A DNA stretch of 64,000 nt from Blautia faecis (GCF_020554845.1 NZ_JAJCIA010000016.1:25258-89257); one strand, 5' to 3'; numbered from the stretch's first letter, positions 36,278 to 44,920 are shown. Numbers and translations are program-made. Notes: generated by a model from the sequence alone, not told the origin.

Positions 36278-36946
36278 ATGTTAAAAGATTTTACCATCGC
36301 AAACATGCTGGATATGACCCAGACCATCGCAGGAGAGCTTTTCCAGGGGAAAACCTATCCGTGGGAAGTTCTTCCGGAGATTGGTGATTTCATTGTGAAA
36401 TTGGGAAAAACATTGGATCCAGATGAATATGACTATCTGGAGGGGAATATCTGGATTGCGAAATCTGCCAAGGTTGCACCTACCGCCTGCATTAACGGAC
36501 CAGCCATCATCGGCAAGAATACAGAAGTGCGCCACTGTGCATTTATCCGCGGCAAAGCTCTTGTAGGAGAGGGCTGTGTAGTGGGAAACTCCACAGAGCT
36601 TAAGAATGTAGTCCTTTTTAACAATGTGCAGGTTCCCCATTACAATTATGTAGGAGACGCTGTACTGGGTTACAAATCCCATATGGGTGCAGGTTCCATC
36701 TGCTCCAATGTAAAGTCAGACAAGAAACTGGTTGTTGTAAAAGACGGCGAGGAGAAGATTGAGACAGGACTTAAGAAGTTTGGTGCCATGCTGGCAGATC
36801 ATGTAGAAGTTGGCTGTGGTTCGGTTCTGAATCCGGGAACTGTGATTGGAAGAAACACTAACATTTATCCGCTTTCTCCAGTACGTGGATGCGTTCCGGC
36901 AAACAGCATTTATAAGAATAAAGACGAGATTGTAACAAAGAATTAA
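36278..36946 (+). CDS. Left-handed beta-helix protein, sugar nucleotidyl/acyltransferase-like
   Basis: 222 residues. From ~60 on the protein is built of hexapeptide repeats (APTACINGPAIIGKNTEV, LVGEGCVVGNSTELKN, IGRNTNIYPLSPV), the LbetaH fold of GlmU C-terminal domains and related acyltransferases. The nucleotidyltransferase half of GlmU is absent. Ribosome binding site TGAGGAGG. Substrate unknown. Confidence 0.8.
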   Translation: MLKDFTIANMLDMTQTIAGELFQGKTYPWEVLPEIGDFIVKLGKTLDPDEYDYLEGNIWIAKSAKVAPTACINGPAIIGKNTEVRHCAFIRGKALVGEGCVVGNSTELKNVVLFNNVQVPHYNYVGDAVLGYKSHMGAGSICSNVKSDKKLVVVKDGEEKIETGLKKFGAMLADHVEVGCGSVLNPGTVIGRNTNIYPLSPVRGCVPANSIYKNKDEIVTKN

Positions 36947-36950
36947 ACTA

Positions 36951-37110
36951 GAGCGTGTTTGAAAAAGGCTTTCTGCAAGATGTGCGTCACAATTTGTGGG
37001 AGATTTCGCCCGGATGAGGGCGCCGTAGCGGGCTACGGCAACCGAATTCGGGTGAAATCTCCCGCAAAGTGGGGCGTGCAGATTGCGGGAATGATTTTTC
37101 AAACAGGCTC
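36951..37110 (-). repeat. Full 160-bp MITE-like element, copy 2
   Basis: Inverted copy of the element at 31979-32138, also exactly 160 bp, flanked by TA (36949-36950 and 37111-37112). Ends GAGCGTGTTTGAAAAA and TTTTTCAAACAGGCTC. The inner palindrome around GCCGTAGCGGGCTACGGC is preserved. It lies 4 bases after the beta-helix gene. Confidence 0.88.
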
Positions 37111-37200
37111 TAGTATAATAAAATGGCTTGGCAGAAAATGAATTCTGTCAAGCCGTTTTTTCTGGACATGTCCATAAATAATTTTTATATCATAGCTGTT

Positions 37201-37944
37201 CTAAATTCCAAACCACATCTTGCGGATTACGGTCAGTATAGCAATATGTACCGGATAAAAAGCATAGAAGAGATATTTTACCCATTTCCCCTGAATAAAT
37301 CCCCGTTTTTCATTGTACATATTCAAAGGAATAAAAGCAAAGCAAGCCTTCCATTCATAGATCAGCCAGCAGCTTCCAATAACTGCCTGTGCAGGTTTGT
37401 GCTGATGCAGCCAGTACATGATCAGGAGAAATACAAAGCCTTTATATCCGTAATCTGCTTTGAGAAAATAGGAGACTGCAAGAAGCAACAACATGCAGAC
37501 AAGCTGCATGGAAGCATTTTTTTCAAAGTGTTCGACCAGGCAGAATGCAAGATATCCCAGAAATAAGGTGAAAAAAACGTTCTGCTTATCTGGATACAGC
37601 AGAGTGCCATTTTGTGCAAAATTCCATGGAATTTCTGAAATACAGGCGAAAATCAGAAGATTTCTTCCATATTTAAAGCGGTTATGGGTGTGAAGAAATC
37701 CTTCCACAAGCAGGAAACAGAAAATAGGGAAAGCTGCACGCCCCACGTCACGCATTACCCGGTATAGGGAATAAGTGGTGCTGCCTATTTGAAACCAGGG
37801 CGCAATGGCTGGCGGGTAGTGACGCAGAAGGAAAGAAGCGGTATGGTCGATCAGCATAATCGCCATAGCCAGCATCTTCAGGGCACTTCCGCTTAGGATT
37901 CTCAGTTTTTCGGGCATAAAAGAAGTTGAGGTTTGCGATGACAT
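37201..37944 (-). CDS. TraX family membrane protein
   Basis: 247 residues with about seven hydrophobic helices. KMLAMAIMLIDHTASFL and YRVMRDVGRAAFPIFCFLLVEGF are the signature of TraX proteins, which acetylate F-pilin in plasmid systems; chromosomal members are common in Firmicutes and their substrate is not known. AGGAGG precedes the ATG. No other transfer gene is near, so a conjugation role is unlikely. Confidence 0.85.
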   Translation of the reverse strand: MSSQTSTSFMPEKLRILSGSALKMLAMAIMLIDHTASFLLRHYPPAIAPWFQIGSTTYSLYRVMRDVGRAAFPIFCFLLVEGFLHTHNRFKYGRNLLIFACISEIPWNFAQNGTLLYPDKQNVFFTLFLGYLAFCLVEHFEKNASMQLVCMLLLLAVSYFLKADYGYKGFVFLLIMYWLHQHKPAQAVIGSCWLIYEWKACFAFIPLNMYNEKRGFIQGKWVKYLFYAFYPVHIAILTVIRKMWFGI

Positions 37945-38163
37945 ATCTATGTAAGTCCTCCTGTTTTGAATATAAAGTATTTCCGGATGTTTTTTGCCAT
38001 GAAAATTCCAGGTGGCAGCTGTGATCGGAATGTTCTTATGTAGTTTATCATGAAAATAAAATTTCTACAAGACAAATCCAATAAATGGTACTGACAATTT
38101 TTTCGTAAATTTTGCAAAATATGACTAGACGAATGAAGGATTTTGTGAGAAAATAACACTAGG

Positions 38164-38181
38164 TTGTTAGGTCTTTAACAA
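38164..38181. promoter_or_regulatory. Rex-type inverted repeat upstream of the NifU-like/GGGtGRT pair
   Basis: TTGTTAGGTCTTTAACAA matches the Rex consensus TTGTTAANNNNTTAACAA at 13 of 14 fixed positions. It lies 35 bases before the start codon. Confidence 0.7.
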
Positions 38182-38215
38182 CGATTAAGTAATCAACACT
38201 GAAAGGAGTCTTAAA

Positions 38216-38908
38216 ATGATTTACACTACTGAAGTTGAAAACATGTGCCCAGTAGCTAAGGGTGCAAAACATGAGCCAGCTCCGATCCCGGAAGAAGGCC
38301 AGTGGGTCCATGCAAAGAAAATTGAAGATATCTCTGGTTTTACACATGGTGTAGGCTGGTGTGCTCCTCAGCAGGGTGCCTGTAAACTGTCCTTAAATGT
38401 TAAGAATGGTGTAATCGAGGAAGCCCTTATTGAGACAATCGGATGCTCCGGTATGACACATTCTGCAGCTATGGCAGCAGAGGTTCTTCAGGGTAAGACA
38501 ATTCTTGAAGCATTAAATACAGACCTTGTCTGTGATGCAATCAATACAGCAATGAGAGAACTGTTCCTTCAGATCGTTTACGGACGTACTCAGAGTGCTT
38601 TCTCTGATGACGGTCTTGCTGTTGGTGCAGGTCTTGAGGACCTTGGTAAAGGCCTTCGTTCCCAGGTTGGTACAATGTACGCTACCAAGGAAAAAGGAGT
38701 TCGTTACCTGGAAATGGCAGAGGGCTATGTAACAGGTATTGCTCTTGACGAAGACAACGAAGTAATCGGATATCAGTTCGTTTCTCTTGGAAAAATGACT
38801 GACTTTATCAAAAAAGGTGATGATCCTAACACTGCATGGGAGAAGGCAAAAGGTCAGTATGGCCGTGTAGCTGATGCTGTTAAGATTATTGACCCAAGAA
38901 AAGAGTAA
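38216..38908 (+). CDS. NifU-like iron-sulfur scaffold protein
   Basis: 230 residues. A NifU/IscU-like core contains Cys49, Cys56, Cys77 (ETIGCSGMTHSAAMAAEVL) and Cys106 (NTDLVCDAIN), a spacing like cluster-assembly scaffolds, but the protein has extra N- and C-terminal parts. AAAGGAG precedes the ATG. It is followed after 27 bases by the GGGtGRT gene, with which it is commonly paired. Codon choice (GGT, GCT) suggests high expression. The client protein is unknown. Confidence 0.8.
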   Translation: MIYTTEVENMCPVAKGAKHEPAPIPEEGQWVHAKKIEDISGFTHGVGWCAPQQGACKLSLNVKNGVIEEALIETIGCSGMTHSAAMAAEVLQGKTILEALNTDLVCDAINTAMRELFLQIVYGRTQSAFSDDGLAVGAGLEDLGKGLRSQVGTMYATKEKGVRYLEMAEGYVTGIALDEDNEVIGYQFVSLGKMTDFIKKGDDPNTAWEKAKGQYGRVADAVKIIDPRKE

Positions 38909-38935
38909 GCCACAAGCGAAAGGAGACGAACAGAA

Positions 38936-39946
38936 ATGGCATTATTTGAAGGATATGAGAGAAGAATTGCTCAGATCAATTCTGTATTAAATAGCTATGG
39001 AATCAGCTCTATCGAAGAAGCTGAGAAAATCACAAAAGACGCTGGTCTTGATGTATATGACCAGGTTAAGAAAATTCAGCCGATCTGCTTTGAGAATGCT
39101 GCATGGGCTTACACAGTAGGTGCTGCAATCGCAATCAAGAAAGGCTGCAAGAGAGCTGCTGACGCTGCTGCAGCTATCGGAGAAGGACTTCAGGCTTTCT
39201 GTATTCCTGGATCTGTTGCTGACCACAGAAAAGTAGGTCTTGGACATGGAAATCTTGGTAAAATGCTCCTTGAGGAAGAGACAGAGTGCTTCTGCTTCTT
39301 AGCAGGACATGAGTCTTTCGCAGCTGCTGAGGGTGCTATCGGTATCGCTGAGAAAGCAAACAAAGTACGTCAGAAACCATTACGTGTTATCCTGAACGGA
39401 CTTGGAAAAGATGCTGCCCAGATCATTTCCCGTATCAACGGATTCACATTTGTTGAGACAAAATACGATTACAAAGAAGCTAAATTAAACGTAATCTATG
39501 AGAAGCCATATTCAAACGGACTTCGTGCTACTGTAAAATGCTACGGTGCAGATGATGTTCAGGAAGGTGTTGCTATCATGCATCACGAGAACGTTGGTGT
39601 TTCCATCACTGGTAACTCCACTAACCCGACTCGTTTCCAGCATCCGGTTGCAGGTACATACAAGAAAGAATGTATCGAGCAGGGTAAAAAATACTTCTCC
39701 GTTGCTTCCGGCGGTGGTACAGGACGTACTCTTCACCCAGACAACATGGCAGCAGGTCCTGCTTCCTACGGTATGACAGATACTATGGGACGTATGCACT
39801 CTGATGCACAGTTCGCTGGATCCTCTTCCGTACCGGCTCACGTTGAGATGATGGGTCTTATCGGAATGGGTAACAACCCGATGGTTGGTGCTACTGTTGC
39901 TGTAGCTGTTTCTGTAGAGGAAGCTGCTAAGGCTGGTAAGTTCTAA
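38936..39946 (+). CDS. GGGtGRT protein, function unknown
   Basis: 336 residues, strongly conserved in anaerobes, named after the glycine-rich motif seen here as GGGTGRT at residues 259-265 (SVASGGGTGRTLHPDNMAAG). Other features: a phosphate-loop-like C-terminus (MGLIGMGNNPMVGATVAVAV) and an alanine-rich middle (KRAADAAAAIGEGLQAF). No membrane segment. GAAAGGAG precedes the ATG. It forms an operon with the NifU-like gene under a Rex-type site and carries highly expressed-type codons. A terminator follows. No enzymatic role is known to me. Confidence 0.85.
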   Translation: MALFEGYERRIAQINSVLNSYGISSIEEAEKITKDAGLDVYDQVKKIQPICFENAAWAYTVGAAIAIKKGCKRAADAAAAIGEGLQAFCIPGSVADHRKVGLGHGNLGKMLLEEETECFCFLAGHESFAAAEGAIGIAEKANKVRQKPLRVILNGLGKDAAQIISRINGFTFVETKYDYKEAKLNVIYEKPYSNGLRATVKCYGADDVQEGVAIMHHENVGVSITGNSTNPTRFQHPVAGTYKKECIEQGKKYFSVASGGGTGRTLHPDNMAAGPASYGMTDTMGRMHSDAQFAGSSSVPAHVEMMGLIGMGNNPMVGATVAVAVSVEEAAKAGKF

Positions 39947-39985
39947 TAATTGAATAAACTATAATTGCTATGCAGCAATGAAATT

Positions 39986-40021
39986 GGGCATTCTGTACAA
40001 AATACAGGGTGCTCATTTTTT
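39986..40021 (+). terminator. Terminator after the GGGtGRT gene
   Basis: A 12-bp stem with G-T pairs (GGGCATTCTGTA with TACAGGGTGCTC, loop of 5) is followed by ATTTTTTA. Confidence 0.85.
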
Positions 40022-40126
40022 ATCCACAAAGTTAACATGCAGGCTCTGCCTGCGTCATGCCCACACAAACAATTTCGCGTGGGCAAAATGAGAGTGGAAT
40101 TCTGAATGCATATATATAATGATACC

Positions 40127-40316
40127 AGTGTCAAAAGGTCAAAAAAGCTGTTCGTGCTTGCACGATAAGGCTTTTGAGCTTGGGACACGCCAAATATGAG
40201 AAAGTAGCGATTTACGCAGTAAATCAGCGGATTTCGAATATTTGGAGGATTGCGGGAGCAGCGTAGCTGCGTAGCAATCCGGGTATCAAATGAGTGTCAA
40301 AAGACCTTTTGACACT
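40127..40316. repeat. Repeat family 3: 190-bp element with inverted ends
   Basis: The ends are AGTGTCAAAAGGTC (40127-40140) and its exact reverse complement (40303-40316); both outer flanks are also alike (TATAATGATA on the left, the inverse of CATTATATGATATG on the right). The right end itself folds as a 13-bp perfect hairpin (40290-40302 with 40307-40319). A solo end occurs at 13244. No gene lies inside. Confidence 0.7.
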
Positions 40317-40319
40317 CAT

Positions 40320-40520
40320 ATCATATAATGTGGATGCTAAAATCTGACTTCTATTCACAGAAATTTTCACAAACCCATCAAATCTCCCTCACAATTTCAT
40401 CACAGATTCCAGGTATATTAATAATCAAACAAAGGCGATAACCTTTTTAATCGTATAGATCATATTTTCTTTTTCATACTTGCCAGGACTTTTTGATAAG
40501 TCCTGGCCCTCCTTTTTTTT
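40320..40520 (+). ncRNA. Gene-free stretch ending in a strong terminator; possible small RNA or leader
   Basis: No open frame of use is present, yet the stretch ends in a strong terminator (see 40482-40520) that has no gene before it. This could mean a small RNA or an attenuated leader of the ybaK gene. I recognise no known RNA family. Confidence 0.3.
40482..40520 (+). terminator. Strong terminator without an obvious gene
   Basis: GCCAGGACTT (40482-40491) pairs perfectly with AAGTCCTGGC (40498-40507); CCTCC and eight T follow. Confidence 0.85.
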
Positions 40521-40615
40521 CTGGGACAAAATCAGCCCGACAGATTCCATTGACGAAAACATAATTCTATGGTAAAACTTTACTATGCCAATACATTACA
40601 GGAGGTTGACCCGAA

Positions 40616-41098
40616 ATGGCAAAAGAAGCAAAGACAAATGCAATGCGAATGCTGGACAGACAGAAGGTAAAGTATGAAACACTTGCCTATGAATGTGACG
40701 AATTTATTGACGGAATCCATTGTGCAGACATTACAGGTGCACCATATGAACAGTCCTTTAAGACACTTGTTATGGAAGGGAAAAGCGGCGGATATTATGT
40801 ATTTGTAGTCCCGATTGAGAAAGAAGTGGATCGTAAGGCAGCTGCCAAAGCAGTAGGAGAGAAGGCAGTTGATATGATCCATGTGAAAGATATTACGAAG
40901 ATCACAGGTTATGTTCGCGGTGGCTGTAGCCCTATTGGAATGAAGAAACCTTTTCCCACTGTTTTTGACGCTTCAGCAGGAAATTTTCAAGAAATTTATG
41001 TAAGCGGGGGGAGAATCGGCCTGACCTTGAAAGTGCCGGTAGCGGATCTTCTGAAAGTGACAGGCGGCAAACTGGCTGCAATCACAGCAGAAGAGTAA
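40616..41098 (+). CDS. ybaK: Cys-tRNA(Pro) deacylase YbaK/EbsC
   Basis: 160 residues, the YbaK fold that hydrolyses Cys wrongly charged on tRNA-Pro. The conserved Lys and Gly blocks are visible: EQSFKTLVMEGKSGGYYVFVVP, then GYVRGGCSPIGMKKPFPT and GRIGLTLKVPVADLLKVTGG. CAGGAGGTTGA precedes the ATG. Stand-alone gene. Confidence 0.93.
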   Translation: MAKEAKTNAMRMLDRQKVKYETLAYECDEFIDGIHCADITGAPYEQSFKTLVMEGKSGGYYVFVVPIEKEVDRKAAAKAVGEKAVDMIHVKDITKITGYVRGGCSPIGMKKPFPTVFDASAGNFQEIYVSGGRIGLTLKVPVADLLKVTGGKLAAITAEE

Positions 41099-41180
41099 GA
41101 AACATATATTTTACAGAAAACAAAGCGAAATATGCTAAAATACTTATAAAGAAAACACTGCATGCTGCTATATGTCAAAT

Positions 41181-41200
41181 GCCTTTTTCAAACACACTCT
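41181..41200 (-). repeat. Remnant of the 160-bp MITE-like element
   Basis: Only the end GCCTTTTTCAAACACACTCT is left, between ybaK and the secreted basic protein. Confidence 0.6.
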
Positions 41201-41322
41201 GGCACAGTCGGCAGTGCGAATCAGAAACAAATGATAAAGTGTTCCTGATAAGGGTTCGGTAAGCAAAAGCCACCAGCAAATGTATTATATTAAGCTCGCC
41301 AGACGAGCAGCAAGGAGGATTT

Positions 41323-42153
41323 ATGAGAGAAGGAAAGAAGTTTAAGAAACTATTGATCGGGGTCGCAGCGGCTGCTATGACCATGCTTTGTACCTTGCCG
41401 GTATCAGCGGCAACTAAATCGTTTAAACCGATCACAGTAAAAGCAGGCAGATGTATTCATTTATTGAATACCAATATTCAGTCAAATGCGATTACGAATT
41501 ACAGTTACCGCATTCAGCCGCAGAGTTCCGGCACCAGATATGATATTGTATATGCATATGGCGGAGAAGCAGAAGCTTTGAAGGGCGCCAGAACAGATTC
41601 CGGCCAGATCATTAACAACACATACATTAAGAGCAGCACCTCTTCCAATCAGGGAATGATCGCCTGCCTTAAGGTTACATCAGGTTCTGTGAAGCTTAGC
41701 GTGAAAATTACCTCACCGAATGCCAAGAGCAAGATTACAGCAGCATACCAGAGTTCCAGTCACAGTCCATTGAAGAACACAAGGACCATCAAGAAAGGTC
41801 AGTGGATCAAGATGACAAGAACCGGAAGCAATCTTTCTACTTTACCATTAATTGTTGCGGCTAAAAAGGGTGCTAACATTAATCGCAGATTAAACACAAC
41901 CTCTTATGAAAATTACAGCTTCAAGTCCAAGTATGTGGCATTCAGACGCTACACCAATAAGAAGGGCGGCAAACTCTATAAGAGAAAATATCTGACTACC
42001 AATGGAAGCACCAAGTATCATTTTATGCTGATTCCACAGAGCTCTGCCGGAAGATCTTATACAGGTGTTCTGACCACGAAGAAAGGCAATGTAACTTATT
42101 ACTATCCGTCTGATTATATCAAGGTAAGCGGATATGCAGGAAACAGTAAATAA
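41323..42153 (+). CDS. Secreted basic protein of unknown function
   Basis: 276 residues with a Sec signal peptide (REGKKFKKLLIGVAAAAMTML then a likely cut after PVSA). The mature protein is rich in Lys, Ser, Thr, Tyr and Asn and strongly basic, without cysteine pairs or anchors. A C-terminal region has beta-rich repeats of Thr-Lys-Lys-Gly. AGCAAGGAGG precedes the ATG. No family recognised; a wall- or mucin-binding role is only a guess. Confidence 0.6.
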   Translation: MREGKKFKKLLIGVAAAAMTMLCTLPVSAATKSFKPITVKAGRCIHLLNTNIQSNAITNYSYRIQPQSSGTRYDIVYAYGGEAEALKGARTDSGQIINNTYIKSSTSSNQGMIACLKVTSGSVKLSVKITSPNAKSKITAAYQSSSHSPLKNTRTIKKGQWIKMTRTGSNLSTLPLIVAAKKGANINRRLNTTSYENYSFKSKYVAFRRYTNKKGGKLYKRKYLTTNGSTKYHFMLIPQSSAGRSYTGVLTTKKGNVTYYYPSDYIKVSGYAGNSK

Positions 42154-42165
42154 ACCCTGAACCCA

Positions 42166-42180
42166 TTTTCAAACATGCTC
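42166..42180 (-). repeat. Remnant of the 160-bp MITE-like element
   Basis: Only TTTTCAAACATGCTC followed by TA remains, just after the secreted basic protein gene. Confidence 0.6.
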
Positions 42181-42206
42181 TAGAAAAGCAAACAGCAATA
42201 TCTGCG

Positions 42207-42250
42207 AAAAGCTCCTCCTGTCAGTTGATTTGACAGGAGGAGCTTTTTAA
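42207..42250. terminator. Bidirectional terminator
   Basis: A perfect 17-bp stem (42207-42223 with 42231-42247, loop of 7) is A-rich on one side and T-rich on the other, so it can end both the secreted-protein gene and the converging ABC-F gene. Confidence 0.9.
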
Positions 42251-42309
42251 GAATGTGTTTGGAAAATTTGCGTCGTATATCTTGCGGAAAGACTTTTCAA
42301 ACGCGTTTT
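42251..42309. repeat. Short remnant of the MITE-like element with both ends
   Basis: Begins GAATGTGTTTGGAAAA and ends GACTTTTCAAACGCGTTTT, keeping the middle CATCTTGC-like block as TATCTTGCGGAAAG. It looks like an internally deleted copy. Confidence 0.6.
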
Positions 42310-43948
42310 AATTATCCTGAGCGTCTTCTTCAGTAATCTCAAAGACATGGCGCTTTTTAGCCATCTCATCACTTGCAAGATATTCGTCATAAGTAGTGAT
42401 CTTGTCAATCATAGTACCATTTGGAAGGATTTCCATAATACGGTTTGCAGTTGTCTGAACAAACTGATGATCATGAGAGGTGAAAAGAATTACCCCCGGG
42501 AACTTGATCAGACCGTTGTTCAATGCAGTGATGGACTCCATGTCCAGATGGTTGGTAGGCTCATCCAGAATCAGGATGTTGGCACCGGAAATCATCATTT
42601 TGGAAAGAAGGCAGCGAACCTTCTCACCACCGGAAAGTACGCGGACACGTTTCACACCATCCTCACCAGGGAAGAGCATACGTCCAAGGAAACCACGTAC
42701 ATAAGTGGCATCCTTGATCTCAGAATACTGTGTCAGCCAGTCTGTAATCGTAAGATCGTTATCGAATTCCTGAGTATTGTCTTTGGGGAAATAAGCCTGG
42801 GTGGTAGTGATTCCCCATTTGTAATTACCTTCATCCGGTTCCATTTCTCCAGTGATGATCTTGAAGAAAGTAGTGATCGCCTGCTCATTGGCACCAACGA
42901 AAGCAACCTTGTCCTCACGTCCAAGAGTGAAAGAAATGTTATCCAGAACCTTCACGCCATCAATGGTTTTGGAAAGATTTTCGACCATGAGAACTTCATT
43001 TCCAATTTCACGGTTTGGACGGAAGTCGATGTAGGGATATTTACGGCTGGAAGGACGCATGTCATCCAGCTGGATTTTCTCAAGGGCTCTCTTACGGGAG
43101 GTTGCCTGTTTGGACTTGGAAGCGTTAGCACTGAATCGGGAAATAAATTCCTGGAGCTCTTTGATCTTCTCTTCTTTTTTCTTATTTGCTTCTTTCATCT
43201 GCTTGATCAGAAGCTGGCTGGATTCATACCAGAAATCATAGTTACCAGCGTACAGCTGAATTTTGCCATAATCAATATCAGCAGTCTGCGTACAAACCTT
43301 GTTCAGGAAGTAACGGTCATGGGATACCACGATAACAGTATTATCAAAATTGATCAGGAATTCTTCAAGCCATTCAATTGCGGGAAGATCCAGATGGTTG
43401 GTAGGCTCATCCAGCAGCAAAATGTCAGGATTTCCAAAAAGTGCCTGTGCAAGAAGAACCTTGACTTTCATACTACCGGTCAGGTCAGCCATCTGTGCAT
43501 AGTGGAATTCAGTGTCAATTCCAAGACCGTTCAGAAGAGTAGCAGCATCGGATTCTGCCTCCCATCCGTTCATCTCTGCGAATTCACCTTCAAGCTCGCT
43601 GGCACGGATTCCGTCTTCGTCGGTAAAATCCTCCTTGGCGTAAATGGCTTCCTTCTCTTTCATGATCTCATAGAGACGAAAGTTACCCATAATTACAGTG
43701 TCGAGAACTGTATAGGCATCATATTTGAAGTGATCCTGCTGTAAAAAAGAGAGACGCTGTCCTGGTGTGATCACAATGTCGCCCTTGGTAGGCTCCAGCT
43801 GACCGGAAAGAATCTTCAGAAATGTAGATTTTCCTGCACCGTTGGCGCCAATAAGTCCGTAGCAGTTTCCTTCTGTAAATTTGATATTAACATCTTCGAA
43901 AAGAGCTTTCTTTCCAACTCGCAAAGTAATATTGTTTGCTGAAATCAT
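42308..43948 (-). CDS. ABC-F family ATPase (YkpA/YbiT-like)
   Basis: 546 residues, two ATPase domains joined by a linker, no membrane segments: an ABC-F protein of the YkpA/YbiT type that acts on ribosomes. First domain: Walker A GANGAGKST and Walker B LLLDEPTNHLD are intact but the signature reads LTGSM. Second domain: signature LSGGEKVR and Walker B LILDEPTNHLD are intact, but the P-loop reads GANEQAITT, without the usual Lys. GGAGG precedes the ATG. Confidence 0.92.
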   Translation of the reverse strand: MISANNITLRVGKKALFEDVNIKFTEGNCYGLIGANGAGKSTFLKILSGQLEPTKGDIVITPGQRLSFLQQDHFKYDAYTVLDTVIMGNFRLYEIMKEKEAIYAKEDFTDEDGIRASELEGEFAEMNGWEAESDAATLLNGLGIDTEFHYAQMADLTGSMKVKVLLAQALFGNPDILLLDEPTNHLDLPAIEWLEEFLINFDNTVIVVSHDRYFLNKVCTQTADIDYGKIQLYAGNYDFWYESSQLLIKQMKEANKKKEEKIKELQEFISRFSANASKSKQATSRKRALEKIQLDDMRPSSRKYPYIDFRPNREIGNEVLMVENLSKTIDGVKVLDNISFTLGREDKVAFVGANEQAITTFFKIITGEMEPDEGNYKWGITTTQAYFPKDNTQEFDNDLTITDWLTQYSEIKDATYVRGFLGRMLFPGEDGVKRVRVLSGGEKVRCLLSKMMISGANILILDEPTNHLDMESITALNNGLIKFPGVILFTSHDHQFVQTTANRIMEILPNGTMIDKITTYDEYLASDEMAKKRHVFEITEEDAQDN

Positions 43949-44244
43949 ATTTTCCTCCTATATTAAAACGTTATCCTTATAAATACACATATAATGATAA
44001 GTATAGCCGATTTTCATTTTATCGTAAACTGGCAAATTTGCAACAATTATTTCTTGTTTAAAGGCTGTTTTACAGCAGAAACATGGAGAAAACTCACAAA
44101 ATCCAAAAACCTTAGACTTTACAAAAAAAAAAGCCGCTGTTATAATGGCTGAATATAATGCCAGAATGAATAAAAGCACCGGAAGTTTTTTCTAAAAGGT
44201 GGTGTACGGTGCTGCTTCCCTGGCATTCAACTGGAGGAAAAATT

Positions 44245-44766
44245 ATGCCGAAGAAACAGATATATCTTACCGGTTTTATGGGAACCGGTAAAAGTATGAT
44301 CCTGAATTGCCTGCATGAGGTATGCGGTTTTGACAAAATTGAGATGGATGAGCAGATTGTTCAGGAACAGGGAATGAGCATTCCAGAAATTTTTGAAAAA
44401 AAAGGGGAAGAATATTTTCGGAATCTGGAGACCGAACTTGTAAAAAAAATTTCTGCCATGGATAATATCGTAGTATCGTGTGGCGGAGGAACTGTAATGC
44501 GTCAGTGCAATGTAGATGAGATGAAGAAGAATGGAACGATTGTTCTTTTGACAGCAGAACCAGAGACTGTTTACGAAAGAGTGAAAGGCAGCCACAACAG
44601 ACCTCTTCTGGAAAAAAATATGAATCCGGAATACATAAAAGAATTGATGGAGGCAAGGCGTCCCAAGTATGAAGCTGCTGCAGACTTTGTTATAAAAACA
44701 GACAATCGGACAGCGGAAGAAATCTGCCTGGAAATAAATAAACGTCTAAAAACAGTCGATAACTAA
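44245..44766 (+). CDS. aroK: Shikimate kinase AroK
   Basis: 173 residues from ATG 44245 (GGAGGA before it; an earlier in-frame start at 44209 has none). The P-loop GFMGTGKS, the acidic IEMDEQIV block, SCGGGTV and the lid NRPLLE follow the shikimate kinase plan. It phosphorylates shikimate on the way to chorismate. No other aromatic gene is nearby. Confidence 0.9.
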   Translation: MPKKQIYLTGFMGTGKSMILNCLHEVCGFDKIEMDEQIVQEQGMSIPEIFEKKGEEYFRNLETELVKKISAMDNIVVSCGGGTVMRQCNVDEMKKNGTIVLLTAEPETVYERVKGSHNRPLLEKNMNPEYIKELMEARRPKYEAAADFVIKTDNRTAEEICLEINKRLKTVDN

Positions 44767-44805
44767 AAATAGTGTGAAATTAATGTTAAAAAAATTAAAA
44801 AACTA

Positions 44806-44834
44806 TTGAAATAGAAGTTGAAAATTGCTATAAT
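44806..44834 (+). promoter_or_regulatory. Promoter of the Rrf2 regulator gene
   Basis: -35 TTGAAA (44806-44811), 17-base spacer, -10 TATAAT (44829-44834). Confidence 0.75.
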
Positions 44835-44920
44835 TTGAACATACTGGGAGGGGAAGAGAAGAAAAGGGACATAATATAAGAATCAGTATGATTTGTGTCC
44901 AGTAAGGAAAAGGTACAGAC

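Noticed and set aside
36716..37141. Open frames running through the 160-bp repeats (also at 31563-31925 and 31954-32163)
   Set aside because: They read the palindromic repeat itself; the shared peptides arise from the repeat and not from a gene family.
42347..43744. 465-codon open frame antisense to the ABC-F gene
   Set aside because: Shadow of the conserved minus-strand gene; the protein has no domain or start signal.
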